DNA from: Sycobia sp. Sy_11
Taxonomy: Eukaryota; Arthropoda; Insecta; Hymenoptera; Epichrysomallidae
Direction of reading: 5' to 3'
NCBI GenBank assembly: GCA_018907035.1
Contig: JACCIC010000021.1
Coordinates: forward strand, 2,936,001 to 3,000,000
DNA: 64,000 nt
Shown here: piece by piece, positions 48,843-62,066 of the stretch
Layout of the letters: the number at the start of each line of letters is the position of its first letter
How positions within the stretch are numbered: the first letter of the stretch is position 1
Made by a program: the position numbers and the translations under genes
The notes under the pieces: generated by a model
What the model saw: the letters and a program-made list of their open reading frames with translations, nothing else
What the model was told of the DNA's origin: nothing
The model's database searches: none

Positions 48843-48870
48843 TATATATATTATATATATATATATATTA
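48420..48870. repeat. Z-DNA-type region: repeated (CG)n/(CA)n tracts ending in (TA)n
   Basis: GCGCGCGCGTGCACACAC at about 48428 continues into (CA)n then CGCGCGCG. At 48775-48842 an ACACAC-(CG)n-(CA)n run is followed by TA repeats to 48870. Smaller GCGCGCGCG blocks lie between. Confidence 0.93.
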
Positions 48871-48949
48871 AATCGTGGATTCGTTATGTCTTTACTAAAT
48901 CGGAAGCTGTCCATCGCGGGATACAAAACGGCAAAAGGTAAAAAAAACG

Positions 48950-49640
48950 AGTATTATGCGCGCGCGGGCGCGCGTTTTAGCTTCCGCCTCTCGCGCGGCC
49001 TGACGATCGACGAAATCGTCGACTTTCCCCTGCCCCGACCGTCTCCCCCGGGGCGACCGGTCGCTGCGCGACATTTCCTTCCCCTCGCCGGCACCGATCG
49101 CCGGCACGATTCCGCCTCTGCGATCGGCGGCTGTGCCGCCACTTGTGCCGCTGTGCGGGCAAGCAGTTTTACAAATAGATGTGCGTGTACGCACGCGCAG
49201 AGGAGATGCACATAACCGCGCCGGCAATTCGATTCTTTCCGTCGGCGCGAAGCGGCACGCGGGCGAACGGATTGTTTTACGGCTCGATTGTCGGGGGGGA
49301 GGGGGGGGAGAGAAAGCGCGGCGCGCGTCGTCGCGGGTCACGTTCGTTGAACCCCGCCGCCCAAGGGTCCCGGGTCGCGGAGGGCGGCAGGACGCGGGAT
49401 GACTTTTTTTTCCTCTTCTTTTGGCTCTCCTTCCTCTACCCCGCCACGAATCGCGAGCTACGCCGCGTTCGCGCGAAATATCGTTTTCTGTATATATATA
49501 TATATATACATTCGTATCGACGAAGAGAGCACGGGCTATGTTTAACGTCGCGATGACGCGCCGTCGACGTATCTCGCTAAATGTTGCCGCGGCCGCTTTA
49601 TCGCGACGTCCGAGCCCTCGTGCCGGAGGACTGAGAATGG
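48950..49640. other. CpG-rich patch
   Basis: About 690 bases dense in CG dinucleotides. Open frames exist on both strands because stop codons are rare in such sequence; no domain or LRR/GH18-like pattern appears. May be regulatory. Confidence 0.35.
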
Positions 49641-49649
49641 TTGTCGCCT

Positions 49650-50900
49650 ATCTCTAAATCACGTTTTCTCGTTAAATCAGTCTGCGCGTCTGCACGCCCG
49701 CGCATGCGTGCGAGTGCGCGAGTACATGGATACGTTCATTATTGTTTTTTTTGGATTTGAAAATACTTTTAAAAAAGATTTGAAAATTGTTATTGAAAGA
49801 CTGGGACGAAGGATTTCAAAGAAATCTCAGAAAAGTCTTTCGTGTAATATTTTTATTTTTTTGGATTATTGCAAAAGTAATGAATTAGTTTTTATTGATT
49901 CGTAAATAATATTGGAAAGAATTTGCGAGAAAAACCTGCACAGTTCGCGATAACCAATACTATAAAATATTTTAACGAATATCGCACACCGTTGGTGGCA
50001 AACGTACTGCATCCGATTTACATTTCATAGCTCGTGCATTGCGCGATTATTATGTATTGTCCGGATTGTCAACTTCAAGCAGTGCCAGGGATCGTTCGAA
50101 AAAGAATATTATCAATGCAATTTTGTGGAAATGAAAATATACGACGTAACGTCGGGGAACGTGAGAGTTATTAACTCGAGTGTATGTAGAAATATAGAAA
50201 TATCAATAGAAATATGGATGCTCTATGTTTTCGAAAAATATTTGACTATGCTCCAAGTATATCTTATAATTACATTTTCGTGCATCGACATTTCGATATT
50301 TAAAAAGTATTTTTATCCATTTTCGAGTGACAATCGGAGAAATATTTCGTTATCAAACTGAATATTTTAGATATACTTTAGAAATACCTTACTACTGTAA
50401 AGATACGTATATATGAATGTATATAAGAAGGCTTTTGAGGCCTCGAAAAAAAAAGTTTCGCAAGACCTTTGCAAGACAAATTGTGCGATAACGGTGTGTG
50501 TGTCTGTATATATATATATATGTATATATACATTTAATAGCTCTTATGTCACTATTAAGTAAGGTTATTTAATTGATAATTATTACATCATGCGACATTC
50601 GTCGCCGAGTTTTCAGCGAACGCGCGTATACGAAACTGAAATTTAAGCGCGAAAATTTAATTTTTCATTATTCGAAACTTGAGAATAAGGATTATAATTT
50701 TATGCGCAGCATTTACGGTCTTATTCTTAACGATGTAAATGCGCTGTTATATGATGCATATATGTATATATAGAGGAATGTGTATAACATATTTTATTTA
50801 CACTGTAGTGCTTGTTTTTTTATTTTGGGTTTTCTAAATAATGACGGTAATAAAGATTTCATATTCTGCGCCCATATTATGGTAGCTCGTATAATATACC
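49650..50900. other. AT-rich non-coding stretch
   Basis: No repeats longer than about 12 units and no coding signal. The change from the neighbouring CpG-rich DNA is abrupt. Confidence 0.5.
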
Positions 50901-50904
50901 TATT

Positions 50905-50907
<3 letters not shown>

Positions 50908-50952
<45 letters not shown>
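50908..50952. repeat. (TA)n microsatellite
   Basis: About 22 TA units. Confidence 0.95.
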
Positions 50953-50954
<2 letters not shown>

Positions 50955-51207
50955 GGTATAGAAAGGACGATTAGTGCGTGTGTCTGTTACTGTACGACTG
51001 TGCTTGTCTATTTCAATAGCGTCGTGTTTAGATCCTGCGGATTCATCGATCTTCGTTCCACAGATTACCCGTTTAAACTTCAAGCTCAGCGCGGGGATGC
51101 TAATTCTGCTTTAGCTTCCGAGATTGGGAGTGGAGCGGGGGTGGGGGCATTAATCCGAAATATAATTTCGAAATCGCGAGTCAGACAGAAATGAGCCGAC
51201 GGGGGCA

Positions 51208-51243
<36 letters not shown>
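51208..51243. repeat. (GA)n microsatellite
   Basis: About 18 GA units. Related CT or TC runs follow at 51592-51617 and 51929-51953. Confidence 0.95.
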
Positions 51244-51247
<4 letters not shown>

Positions 51248-51926
51248 CAGCGTTTAAGACAAGATATCTATATACTCACCCCGCCATTATCTCGTCTACA
51301 AGGTTCGAAACATCCGTATATGTACAATTATCCTTCTCCGCATTCTTTTTGTCCTCCCCCCTCGCTCTCCTCCTTGTCCCATCCGCCGGCAGACTCCCTT
51401 TCCCTTTCCGTACGAGGAAGAAGCAAAAACAAAGGAGAAAGAAAAGCGGGGCGGGGGCGAAAAAACGGGGAGACGAGAACGACAGAAACACGAGTTCGTT
51501 TATAATGGCGCGTGAGTCACGAGGGACGCAGAAGGGACGACGCTCCCCGCTGTCGGTCTCGCGCGTGTCACGAAGGTGAGGAACTTTCGAGTCTCTCTCT
51601 CTCTCTCTCTCTCTCTGTCTCGCTCGTTTTCCATATACAACCTCTTTCTTTGCTCCCCCCCCCTTGTCGCGCTCCCATGTCTTATATATATATATATATA
51701 TATATCTGTATAAATACAGCGCGCAGCCGAAAGCGCCGCGCGCTCTCGTCATTGAGGCCGCGGCCTCGAAATTTCATTGCTCCTGGCGCTCGCGAGCGCG
51801 AGGGAACGTGCACGGAGAGCTACTTCTTCGCTGTCGTCGTGGATGTCGTCGTGCGCGGTGCGATATGCGAGAGCACGTTGATTTACGTGTGTTGTACCGC
51901 GTCGGTCTCGTATATGTGTGTGATTA

Positions 51927-51959
<33 letters not shown>

Positions 51960-51960
<1 letters not shown>

Positions 51961-53050
51961 GTATGGAAGAATGAGCGAGAATTGTCGCACGATGTTTCTG
52001 CCTTTTTCGTAGGCGGCAAGAAAGAGAGATAGAGGGGGGGGGGGTAGGCGATTGCGAGCCGTTGCACCGAGTCGAGTGGAAAGTTTCAATGTAATACCGA
52101 AGCAGCCCTGGGCGGCTTTTTGATACTTTGTATATTATACGTATGAAAGAGTGCCTGACGCGCGAGGCTCCTTTACGTAAGATCGATCGACATAGATCCG
52201 CTTCAGATAAGAGTCGATACGTGGACGCCGACTCTTACTGGGGGAAGGGGGGCTCTCGATTATAATTGCTCGATATCTATTTTATAGATTGAAGGATGTA
52301 GCTTTGGGCGGACCTTTTGTAATCTTTCGGCTTTTGTCATGTTCAAGGCTTCATCAGATTCATATATATACATATATGTATATCAACTCGGATTCCAAGT
52401 ATTGAAATTAAATCAAAAGTTTTTCCCTTTGTCCTCCAAACAGTGTATATGAATTTCAGCCAGTGGCTAATGTCAGGAAGTATGAGACAAAGCTTTAGAC
52501 TTGTTTAATTTTTTGCGTCTGCATAAATAAATGCGCACATAGACACACGTACACATAAACAAATACACATATAGTTCAATGTACGACCACGTAAAGCAAC
52601 GCTCAAATGATCCGTAGGATAATTTCGACATCTACTTTTGCCGCAGTAAAAGTTTTCCAAACAAAAGTTTTTTTTCCAAAAACAAAAAAGCGAAAAGACA
52701 AATAATTACGAAAGAAAACGCGCGGGCACGCAGTAAAATTTTCAATTTTGGCAAAACGTAGAGCTAAATTTTCTAGAGCGCACAGATTGCCTAAAGTCGA
52801 AATGTATATACCCGTGTACTAAGTGAAATGCTGCAAATAAGGGATCGGATAATACAGGCGGGTAAGTATATATAATGACGTATAATGATCGTGTGAAATT
52901 TATTAAGCCGAAAGTTAGTTTGGCTTAGTTTGGCCCCCCCCCAAAAAAAAACAAGACAAAAAAATAAAAAGAATGAAAATAATTACATTCTAAACATTGC
53001 AATTCGCACGGAACGTTTTCGCTCTAACGAGTGGTAATCCTTTAGAACGA
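51960..53050. other. Intergenic stretch without a recognised gene
   Basis: Mixed composition with a G run at about 52034-52043 and short A runs near 52680 and 52940. No coding or RNA signal seen. Confidence 0.5.
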
Positions 53051-53051
53051 G

Positions 53052-53095
<44 letters not shown>

Positions 53096-53173
53096 TCTTA
53101 AACAATGCGGTAATTTCCACCTCGTTTCATTTGCGACCCCACCTCCCTCCGAGGAGTTTAAGGTCTACTGATT

Positions 53174-53215
<42 letters not shown>
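53050..53215. repeat. (GT)n-(GA)n tract and (CT)n tract
   Basis: (GT)n at 53055-53078 passes into (GA)n to 53095; a (CT)n run follows at about 53175-53214. The intervening 80 bases are unique. Confidence 0.9.
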
Positions 53216-53739
53216 CTTTTCTTTTTTAGGACGCGCTTCGAGAGTAGATGTAAGAGCAGTTCCCGCGGCGTTGACGAAACTCGCTGCCGAGCGACGATTA
53301 AAAATCTTTCGACGCGGCGGCGGCGATTAACGCGCGAATCTCTCCCCCCCCCCCCTCAGCCGCCGCGCGGTCCCTCGTCTCGAGGGTGATTTCATCCGTG
53401 AGCGCGTGTCGCGCGCCCTCGAAACGGCACAAATGTGTATAATCAGGCGCGCCGCGTCGTACTTTTGTGTTGTTTTTTTTTTTTTTTTTTTTTTTTTTTT
53501 GTTTTATTAATCCAGCCCGTCAGTAGAATCTCGCGACCTTGGTCGTGAAGGGGGGGCGGGGAGGGTGGCGATCCCTCTCTCTGTCTCTCTGCCACTGTGT
53601 TTTAACTTTCAGAACCGGATTTTCGCGGGGGGATTCTGCGAGTCCGCCGTATATAGAGCGCGAACGGGGTACGCGTTCGCGTGTATTTAGCTTACAAAAA
53701 ACAAACAGTAGGAAACAAGTACAATAAATTACTGGAAAT

Positions 53740-53818
53740 TGAGCCTTGTTTTTTTAGGGGGGAGGTTGATTTATAGAACAGTGCGAGGCAATTAAGTAAG
53801 TTTTTTGTTTCTTTTTTT

Positions 53819-53859
<41 letters not shown>

Positions 53860-54748
53860 CTGCTTTCTTCGTAATTATCAAACGTTATAATTGACGGGCA
53901 AATAGATCAATTTATGATAATTGCTGGAGCTTGTTTATAGAAAATGTCATTAAATACTTGAATGTTACCTAGGGACAAAACGAAAAATCATTCTAAGCCC
54001 CTTTTTTACCGACAATTAGATAGAAATGCAGTGCTGATTATTATGGAAGAATTAGAGATGTCGTCGAACTCGAGCTCGGTTCTCATTACTTGCTTTTAAG
54101 TAGAAACTGAATTTAAAAATTTCGAAATTTCATATAAGAAATTACAATGCAATTATTAATTCATGAAGGTGGAGAGAAGCACAAAAATATTTTTTAACAT
54201 TACTTCTGGCCAGTATTTGTTTTCGGCACAGTCTCCCCGTGCAATTTCTCAATTTATTGTAGAATTTTCAATGCTACAATAATGACAATTATCTCATTAC
54301 ATAGTCAACCTTTTGTTAATTATAATTTCAAATTAAAATTATAATTATGAACAGTATAGCTCAGTGTAGTTTAAAAAGTGAAACTTTTAAAATTCCGAAA
54401 TTTTTTGACTATTAAGTCGTTTCGTTTTAAGAGCCCTACGGATATTTTTGGAAAAATAAAAAAAAACAAAAGAATAAATTTAGCCGAGACAACACTAATT
54501 TAAAACTTTTTAAATATTAGCAGGCAAACGAGAGATGACTGACAGTTGTAAGTACGGTGCGCGGCTTAAGGTGAAAGTGAACTGGTACTAATTTCCTACA
54601 GCAGGTGAACGAAAGTAAATACATTACGAAAAAAACGAGGCAAAATTGAGGAGCATAAGACTTTTAACGAAGGTAATCCAAGATGGTTAGCGTAAATATT
54701 TTTTAATTTCTGCATATCTAATTTTCGATTTCTATTATTATAATGTAA

Positions 54749-54750
<2 letters not shown>
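53740..54750. other. AT-rich non-coding stretch
   Basis: Begins with a poly-T tract (about 53813-53849). No coding signal. Confidence 0.5.

Positions 54751-54806
<56 letters not shown>
54751..54806. repeat. (TA)n microsatellite
   Basis: About 27 TA units. Confidence 0.95.
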
Positions 54807-54810
<4 letters not shown>

Positions 54811-55249
54811 TTATTACTAATGGACGAAATTTAGAAAATTATGGTTTGAATTTTTTTTTGTGATTACATTAATTATCTACTAGTTTTATTAATATATTAT
54901 AATTGCCAGCACATCACAATTATTACGAGCGAATTGGTGGTAATTTTTTCCACACAATTAATCCGATCTTACTGCAATTGAATTGTACTTTGCAACATGT
55001 TGCTAAAAACGATGACTTTCTGGGACACTTCAAACATTGGCGGGTAGTAACGGCAGTTACTAAAAACTTTCCACACGTATCGATCAGTATTAAACGTCTA
55101 CTGATCTGACCTGAACTTTGAATTAATTTATGAATTTTGTCGATCCCTAACGCGAGTGTTACTACTTACGATTAGACGTACGGACCGATTATCGGTCAGC
55201 GCGGGCACTACTACTTATCCTACTTTCGTCGACGGAAGTTTACGCAAGT

Positions 55250-55550
55250 ATGTGCGCCTTAATGCAGAAATCCGTTCGGAACGGACGTGCCGCACAGGGC
55301 TTACGATGTCTCGAATCCCGGCTACGCTCGACGATCGTCAACGAGCGTCCGTCAAAATCGGCGCGCGTGCGTCGCGGCCGTTTCGAATCGCGATATCCTC
55401 GGAAGACCGGCTTCCCCTCCCCGTGCGCGTTGCGCCCCGAGCGCAGAAACACCCGTTTCGCAGGACTTCATCCGGCGGCTTTCTTTGTTCCGCGCTGAGT
55501 GGACGCGAAATTCGAAATTATGTGTATATATGCATGCATATATTCATACA

Positions 55551-55602
<52 letters not shown>

Positions 55603-55905
55603 CGTATATATACAAATACGGCGCATTACCGCTTCCTTTAGAATACAAATCCATATATATGCACATCCGCGGCCCGCGGCGATTCGGCGCACGGATCGCG
55701 GGATTTTCTCTCCCCCCCCACCCGCACCCTCCCCCCGTGTTTTAATCAAAATGAGAAAGACCTCGCGCACTCGGTTTCGTCTTTTTTTTTTCCAGAGCGT
55801 ATCCGCGAACGAGCGCCCGAGATCTCGCGTATCGGGGCCGATCTCTTGCGGCTGCGACGACGAAAGCGACTTGTGCGCCCACGCGTCGCGCTTTGTTCCC
55901 TTGCT

Positions 55906-55964
<59 letters not shown>

Positions 55965-56560
55965 TCTCAGACACCGGGACACTTCGCCGAGGTGAATGCC
56001 TCCTGGCGGCATTGACGCGCTCGAAAACACTAGCATCGCTCGAAATTTTTCCGAGAGGAATAACGATAATGCGTGTTTTTAGCGATGGACGCCGATGATT
56101 TGGTGACCGATCTTTCGATTTGGCCACCCGCTGTACGATCAACGGCGAACGGAGGACGCAATTTTTCGACGGTTCGCCCGGCCTATGGCGTGTACTTCCT
56201 GCGCTCGGCCGCAGTTGCGCGATTCGCTTAACTCGCCGGCCCCGCCGCTCCATTCTGCATCGCGAACAAATTCGCGAACGGGCGCCGCCGTTCGAACGGA
56301 CTTTTTCGTGCAAGCCAAATGCATGCGCTCCCGGCGAGCGATTTTCTTTTTCTCCCCGAGCTTTTCAGCCGACTTCGCCCTCCTGCCCACCCACCTTCCA
56401 CGATATTGCGCAAACACCGCTCGGGGGATTCTTTTCTTGCGGGTACTATGGGGGGGGGGGTTGGGAGGGGTCGGCATTCGATCTTTACGGACGGGGCTCG
56501 TTTACGTATTGCTCAATGAGCCCGCCGCGCGCCCCCCCCGGCAATTTTACCTCGCTGACC
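55250..56560. other. CpG-rich patch with internal repeats
   Basis: GC-rich sequence with long open frames on both strands, but these run through a (TA)n at 55555-55596 and a (CT)n at 55910-55970 and have no domain pattern. Best read as non-coding, possibly regulatory. Confidence 0.35.
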
Positions 56561-56597
56561 GCGCGGAATGAAATCTCGAACCAGCCCTCGGGGTAAG

Positions 56598-56602
<5 letters not shown>

Positions 56603-56651
<49 letters not shown>
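56603..56651. repeat. (CT)n microsatellite
   Basis: About 24 CT units. Confidence 0.95.
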
Positions 56652-56653
<2 letters not shown>

Positions 56654-56899
56654 CTCGCTCTCCCTCCTGACGGATATTAATGAGAACTCGTGCTTTGTTT
56701 CGTGGGCGGCGACTTCGCCAGCGTTCCGATATCTGCGTTTGGCTCGATCTCCCTGGTCGTTCTTTAACGATTCTGCTTCTACGTCTATTTTTCACGAGCC
56801 CGAAATTTTCTTTTATGGATCTGAATATAGATTCCGGCACGAAAGGGGGATATGGAAACAATTGGTCGATTTATTTTGAATGTACCGAAATGGCGCTAT

Positions 56900-57495
56900 G
56901 TTGTGCTCGAGCTATTGAATTAAATTAAATGCATAAAAGAAAAGCACTTTTATACTGCGTGTAAGTGTATATAGTTCAATAAGCATTACGTTGATTGATG
57001 TTGAAATACTACTATTAATAATAATAATAATAACAATAATATTAATATTCTTATTATGTCATTAACCTATGAACGATGTTTATAATCTTTTTATTAAAAT
57101 TCATATAATTTCTGAAACATGTATATTCTATTAAGCACACATTTTATAATTCGTTCGTATACTTTTTTATACGCTCGAATGTTAATTTAATCAATTTACC
57201 ATCCATCAATACATATCTTAACAACAACAGCAACAACGATAACAACAACAGCAATAATAATAATAATAATAATGTTTTTTTTATGATCGGCAACGCTCGG
57301 ATTCCGAAATCTCTTATCAGCGGTTTCGTTATTGCGAAATACGCATAATTCCGAACTGGCGGCCCGGTCAATGTACGGGGCTGCTTCCGCGATGATCGAC
57401 CGATCTACGCGTGACAGACGTATAGAATGCCCGTCGCGGAATAAAACATTAGCGTCTCTGCCGCGTACAATCGATCGATAAAATATGCGCGCGTA

Positions 57496-57500
<5 letters not shown>
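56900..57500. other. Non-coding stretch with triplet repeats
   Basis: Contains (AAT)n at about 57015-57040, a mixed (AAC)n/(CAG)n run at 57220-57255 and (AAT)n at 57255-57272. No gene seen. Confidence 0.5.
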
Positions 57501-57541
<41 letters not shown>

Positions 57542-57804
57542 ATATGTATATATTATATATATCTATATATAAACCTCCCTGTCGATTGATTTGTGTTCTT
57601 TTCTACTATCCTACACCGCCTCGTCTTTTCGTCATTCTCCGGCCTGACAGCTCTACGCGTCCACGTCCGCGCGCGTACTAATACACGTCGCCGTATTTCT
57701 GTAAGAATATGCGCTTGCGAGTTGATGCGCTCAAGTTTCGTATAATTGTGCTTGTTACGCCGCGCTTGTTTGCACGCGGCCTTCAGGCTCATCGGCAGAC
57801 AGAG

Positions 57805-57808
57805 GAGA

Positions 57809-57888
<80 letters not shown>

Positions 57889-57907
57889 GGAGAGAGAGAG
57901 AGAGAAA
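57805..57907. repeat. Long (GA)n microsatellite
   Basis: About 100 bases, the longest GA array in the window, with one GAT and one GGGA interruption. Confidence 0.95.
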
Positions 57908-58063
57908 GAGAGAAATATTTACAATTCCGCGGCTAGATCATTTGCTAGATATCGAGGAGGGAGAAAACGAACGAAAGAGGTTTTGCTTGTGTAGCGCGCG
58001 CTGGCGTTGATTTTTCTTTGAAAGGAAGCCGATACTTTTAAAGATTAGATTCTCTTATATATA

Positions 58064-58064
58064 C

Positions 58065-58112
<48 letters not shown>
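58064..58112. repeat. (TA)n microsatellite
   Basis: About 24 TA units. Confidence 0.95.
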
Positions 58113-58120
<8 letters not shown>

Positions 58121-58731
58121 CTTGCTGCGGTTTCGTTTCAGGTTTTCCGTCCGCGAAATCTCGTATTATAAATATAGTTATCGAAGGTTATGCACCTTTT
58201 TCTTTTGGCAAGTTTTTTTCCATCTTTCGTTTTTCTTTTTGTTTTAACGGAGCTTATTACGAAACTTATAGAGTTATTTGAAAAATAATAAAGGTTTATT
58301 ATAATTACTGGCTTACCACCGTCTTGATTTCGCCCGACGTAATTATCTAACCGAGAGATTTTTTATGCGTAAAATTAGTCGTTACGAAGGTGGAAAGGAC
58401 TGGGGGGGGGGAGAGAACCGGATACGCTTTCGTCAATGTCACGGATCTTTAATGCCTTGGAGTAATATACAATTCTTGTCGTCGTTGTTGTGGCTATTGC
58501 ATTTTCGCCCAACGATAATCAAAATCGAATTCAAAGAAATTTTCTAAACTCTAGCTTATCAACGAAAAAAGGTATGGAATTTTTTAGTACTACGTCTTTC
58601 TGAATGAAAATCTACCTAAGGTAGTAATACAAAAACAAAAATAGTACAATTGATTTTGGTAGTTTTAGGATTTTGTAAATTAATATAAACGTGGGCGTCG
58701 AAAGTAATTTCCAGGACGAGAAACTCGAGAT

Positions 58732-58735
<4 letters not shown>

Positions 58736-58774
<39 letters not shown>
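58736..58774. repeat. (GA)n microsatellite
   Basis: About 19 GA units. The next 300 bases are GC-richer (GGCCGGGGCCGGG at about 58811) without a recognised gene. Confidence 0.95.
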
Positions 58775-58776
<2 letters not shown>

Positions 58777-59894
58777 AAAACGCGAAAAACGACGATATGG
58801 GGAGAGCCCGGCCGGGGCCGGGACGTCTTGCCCAGCCGGGGACTTATCTACTTTGCCGACTCTTCTTGCTATTTCTCTCCTCACCTTCGGCATTACAAGT
58901 CCTACTGTTGCTCTGTCATCGTTTGCCGAGCGCAAAAATGCGATAATACTAGTGGCACCCGATTCTCCCCCCCCTCTCGCCGTGTCTCTTTCCTTAATAT
59001 TCTTTGCGCAATAATATTTTAATAATAATGCGCTCGAGAGCGCTGATTGCAACAAATCGCGATTTTACAGGCTCGACGTCGTGGATCGACGGCGATTTCG
59101 GCGTCCCCCCCCCTATCCCTCCCTTCCTTGAACGGCCGAAAGATTTAAGGAGGAGGAAAACTTATAATCGGGCGCGGGGTTAACCGGGGATGGGAGGGGA
59201 ATAAAATAAAAGGCAGGACGTGGACGGGCGACTGTTTCGTTAATCATCGGGCGAGGCGAGCCGCGCAATTATTAACCGCGGAGCTGGAAAGAATATGGAG
59301 CGCCGCGGCGCTGGAGAGGGAAGGGAGAGAGGGAGAGGGCGATAAATATCGATGTAGAGTTCGAATTCCCCCATTCCTTTCTAAAAATCGAATTTAAAGA
59401 GATATTGGCGCGCGCTCGCGCCTGTCTGTGTACGCGCGCATTCGAATAGACATGGATAATATACACGTGTAAAGTATACAGCGTACATTTTTTGTATAAC
59501 AAGGAATTTACGAATGCGTATATGACATCTATTATGAGACTAGATGGTGCACACGTTGAGAGGTCACGTTGAAATAGGACAAGAGATAATCTCATTTATT
59601 TCAGCCAGGTACTTAATAAAAATAAACCGAGATTGATTGAAATCGAATGAGATATTTTTTAAAATCGACGAAATCTTTTTATCGGATTCCCTCAACTAAA
59701 TTTTTGCTTGAATTTGCTAATTCTTTTCTTCGGCGTATACGACAATTTATCGTGAAGTAAAGGAGAGACAGGGCAAAAACGGACAAGAGAGAGAGAGAGA
59801 GAGAGAGAGTGAAAGGGGGGAGGGGTAGGAGATTTCACATACAGTCTCAGGTCGGTATCAAATAATCGTGCTCGAATTCCCCTTCTTCGTCTCA

Positions 59895-59940
<46 letters not shown>

Positions 59941-60103
59941 CTATCTCTCTATCTCTCTATCTCTCATTACACTGGAACGAAGATCATTATTCTTACATTG
60001 CCCGCGACTGTGCGTCGTCGTGGTCATCGCGAGAATGCGAGGCACACTGCTATCGTAGCAAGCGACCACCGATGGCTATTGCGCCACGTATGGCTTTTGT
60101 CCC

Positions 60104-60152
<49 letters not shown>
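59895..60152. repeat. (CT)n array and (GA)n array about 145 bases apart
   Basis: (CT)n at about 59897-59937 with CTAT-type continuation to 59964; (GA)n at 60110-60144. They are complementary and in inverted order, so they could pair as a stem. Confidence 0.9.
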
Positions 60153-60154
<2 letters not shown>

Positions 60155-60498
60155 AACAGAGGCGCGCGCACGCACAAATATAATTGCGACAGATTTCCGT
60201 CTTCCTCTTCTTCCCTCACCCGGTACTTTTTGAATTTTTTTTGCCCTTTTTGTCCGCGCACTTTTCTTTCACTGTGTATGCGATATATATACAAAGAGTT
60301 ACAGATTCTTCGTAGCGAAGGCGCGAGCATTCGTCGCTGCAAGATTCTGTTGACGAAGGCATGTTCTTCAGTACACGCGATTCCGCGAGTTGGAATGTTT
60401 TTCTCTCTACCCTCAGTTCCGTAGAGCGATTGTTGCAGCGGAAAAATTGAATAATTGATGTCGGTCGTCGGTGTGCAGCGGGCATTGAGATAAAGGAT

Positions 60499-60501
<3 letters not shown>

Positions 60502-60550
<49 letters not shown>
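60502..60550. repeat. (CA)n microsatellite
   Basis: About 24 CA units. Confidence 0.95.
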
Positions 60551-60552
<2 letters not shown>

Positions 60553-60940
60553 TAACGGTCATTTTGCCATCGCTCATTTTAGAATCAATTAGAAAAGAGT
60601 TAAGAAATTGCCGCTATGCGAGGCGAGAGATAGAAATTGATATAGAAGAAATATCATTATATATGTATAGCAGACTATAGAAGCTCTGTCTATACATATA
60701 AACGATCGATTGAAATTAGAATGGAGGTATTTCGATACATGGATCCTGTTCGTATCGAGTGTCGAGACTCCCGTACTCTTACTTTACAACCTCCACGTTA
60801 TTGCTTGATTTCAGGCCTTGTTTAATTTATCGCCACCATTGAAGGTTCAATACTAATTGTATCGTATATAGATGTGCATGAAACTAAAGTGCTTACCTTC
60901 TCCAGCCAGAAGTTATGACAAACATTAAATTAAAAGCTAT

Positions 60941-60943
<3 letters not shown>

Positions 60944-61011
<68 letters not shown>
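60944..61011. repeat. Long (TA)n microsatellite
   Basis: About 34 TA units, one of the longest pure TA arrays in the window. Confidence 0.95.
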
Positions 61012-61014
<3 letters not shown>

Positions 61015-61099
61015 AGATATCGCATATCGAAAATGGATCGGTAAAACAACCCTTGTATGCGACGGATGCATTTCGTCTAGACACCATTATTTATGTATC

Positions 61100-62020
61100 T
61101 TTTTCATTTTTTTTCGCAACTTCGTCTATATGTTACGCACATATCCTAGCTAGAGACACTCTCGTTCGTTTTTTCAGCTTACCGTAACTCTATATGATGT
61201 CATCCATTATCTTTCAAAATTCCACTGTCTTTTGGCAAGAATACATGTGCGCCCCAGTGAGAGAAAGCGAGGGAGGGAGGGAGACAGAGAGAGAGAGAGA
61301 GAGACGCAAGCCAGACTCTCGTCTCTTACCTGACAAGGGCAAACTTTAGGGTTTCTACGCGCTCGATTACAGCTTTAACTATACCTATGTATCGATTGAC
61401 GTACAGCGCGGAATGCACCGGCCGCTTTTACGTCCAACGCACTTTCATCCATGCGTCCACGGAGGCAAACTTTCTGATCAGCCGGTGCCCCTGTAATAAC
61501 ATAAGTATTTCTATTTATAGCTGCATATATACCGGTGCATGTTAAATATCACTAGAAACTGATATGCGCAGCGTCTGCTTTTTAATTCTAGATTTTTTCA
61601 TATAATATATACTAGATATTTAATATCTATAATATATATTTTATAAACCGCATTAAAGCGCTTGCACATCGTCGTTATAAATGCAGGCGACTTAATCGAG
61701 GAATCGTGTCTTATACGATACATCCGTCAACCGATGCGGGGCCTGGATCACTCTCTCCTATCGTTCCTGGTGCTTTGTTCTCTCTCTCTCACTCTATCTT
61801 TCTGCCTCGGTGCACTTGCAGGAAAGAATTTATATGTTACGCGGCACTTTTCACTTGTTCGTTCTTTTATATATATAGATTTACAGCTGTGCTCAAGCTC
61901 CGATCTCTCTGATCTTTTTCTCTCTCTCTCTCTCTCTCTCTCCCTGTCTCTCTTGCTCTCCGAAGAAAGTTTGCCCGCACAATTTATTGCCGAGACGCTT
62001 TTCGTTTTCATATTTGACGA
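61100..62020. other. Intergenic stretch, no gene recognised
   Basis: Contains GA/CT runs at 61280-61303 and 61919-61942. A strong minus-strand splice donor at 61330 is the only gene-like signal. Confidence 0.45.
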
Positions 62021-62021
62021 T

Positions 62022-62023
<2 letters not shown>

Positions 62024-62063
<40 letters not shown>
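62024..62063. repeat. (TA)n microsatellite
   Basis: About 20 TA units, followed by poly-T at about 62130-62161. Confidence 0.95.

Positions 62064-62066
<3 letters not shown>

Noticed and set aside
55499..56098. Plus-strand open frame of 199 codons in a CpG-rich patch
   Set aside because: Crosses a (TA)n and a (CT)n array and competes with equally long frames on the other strand.
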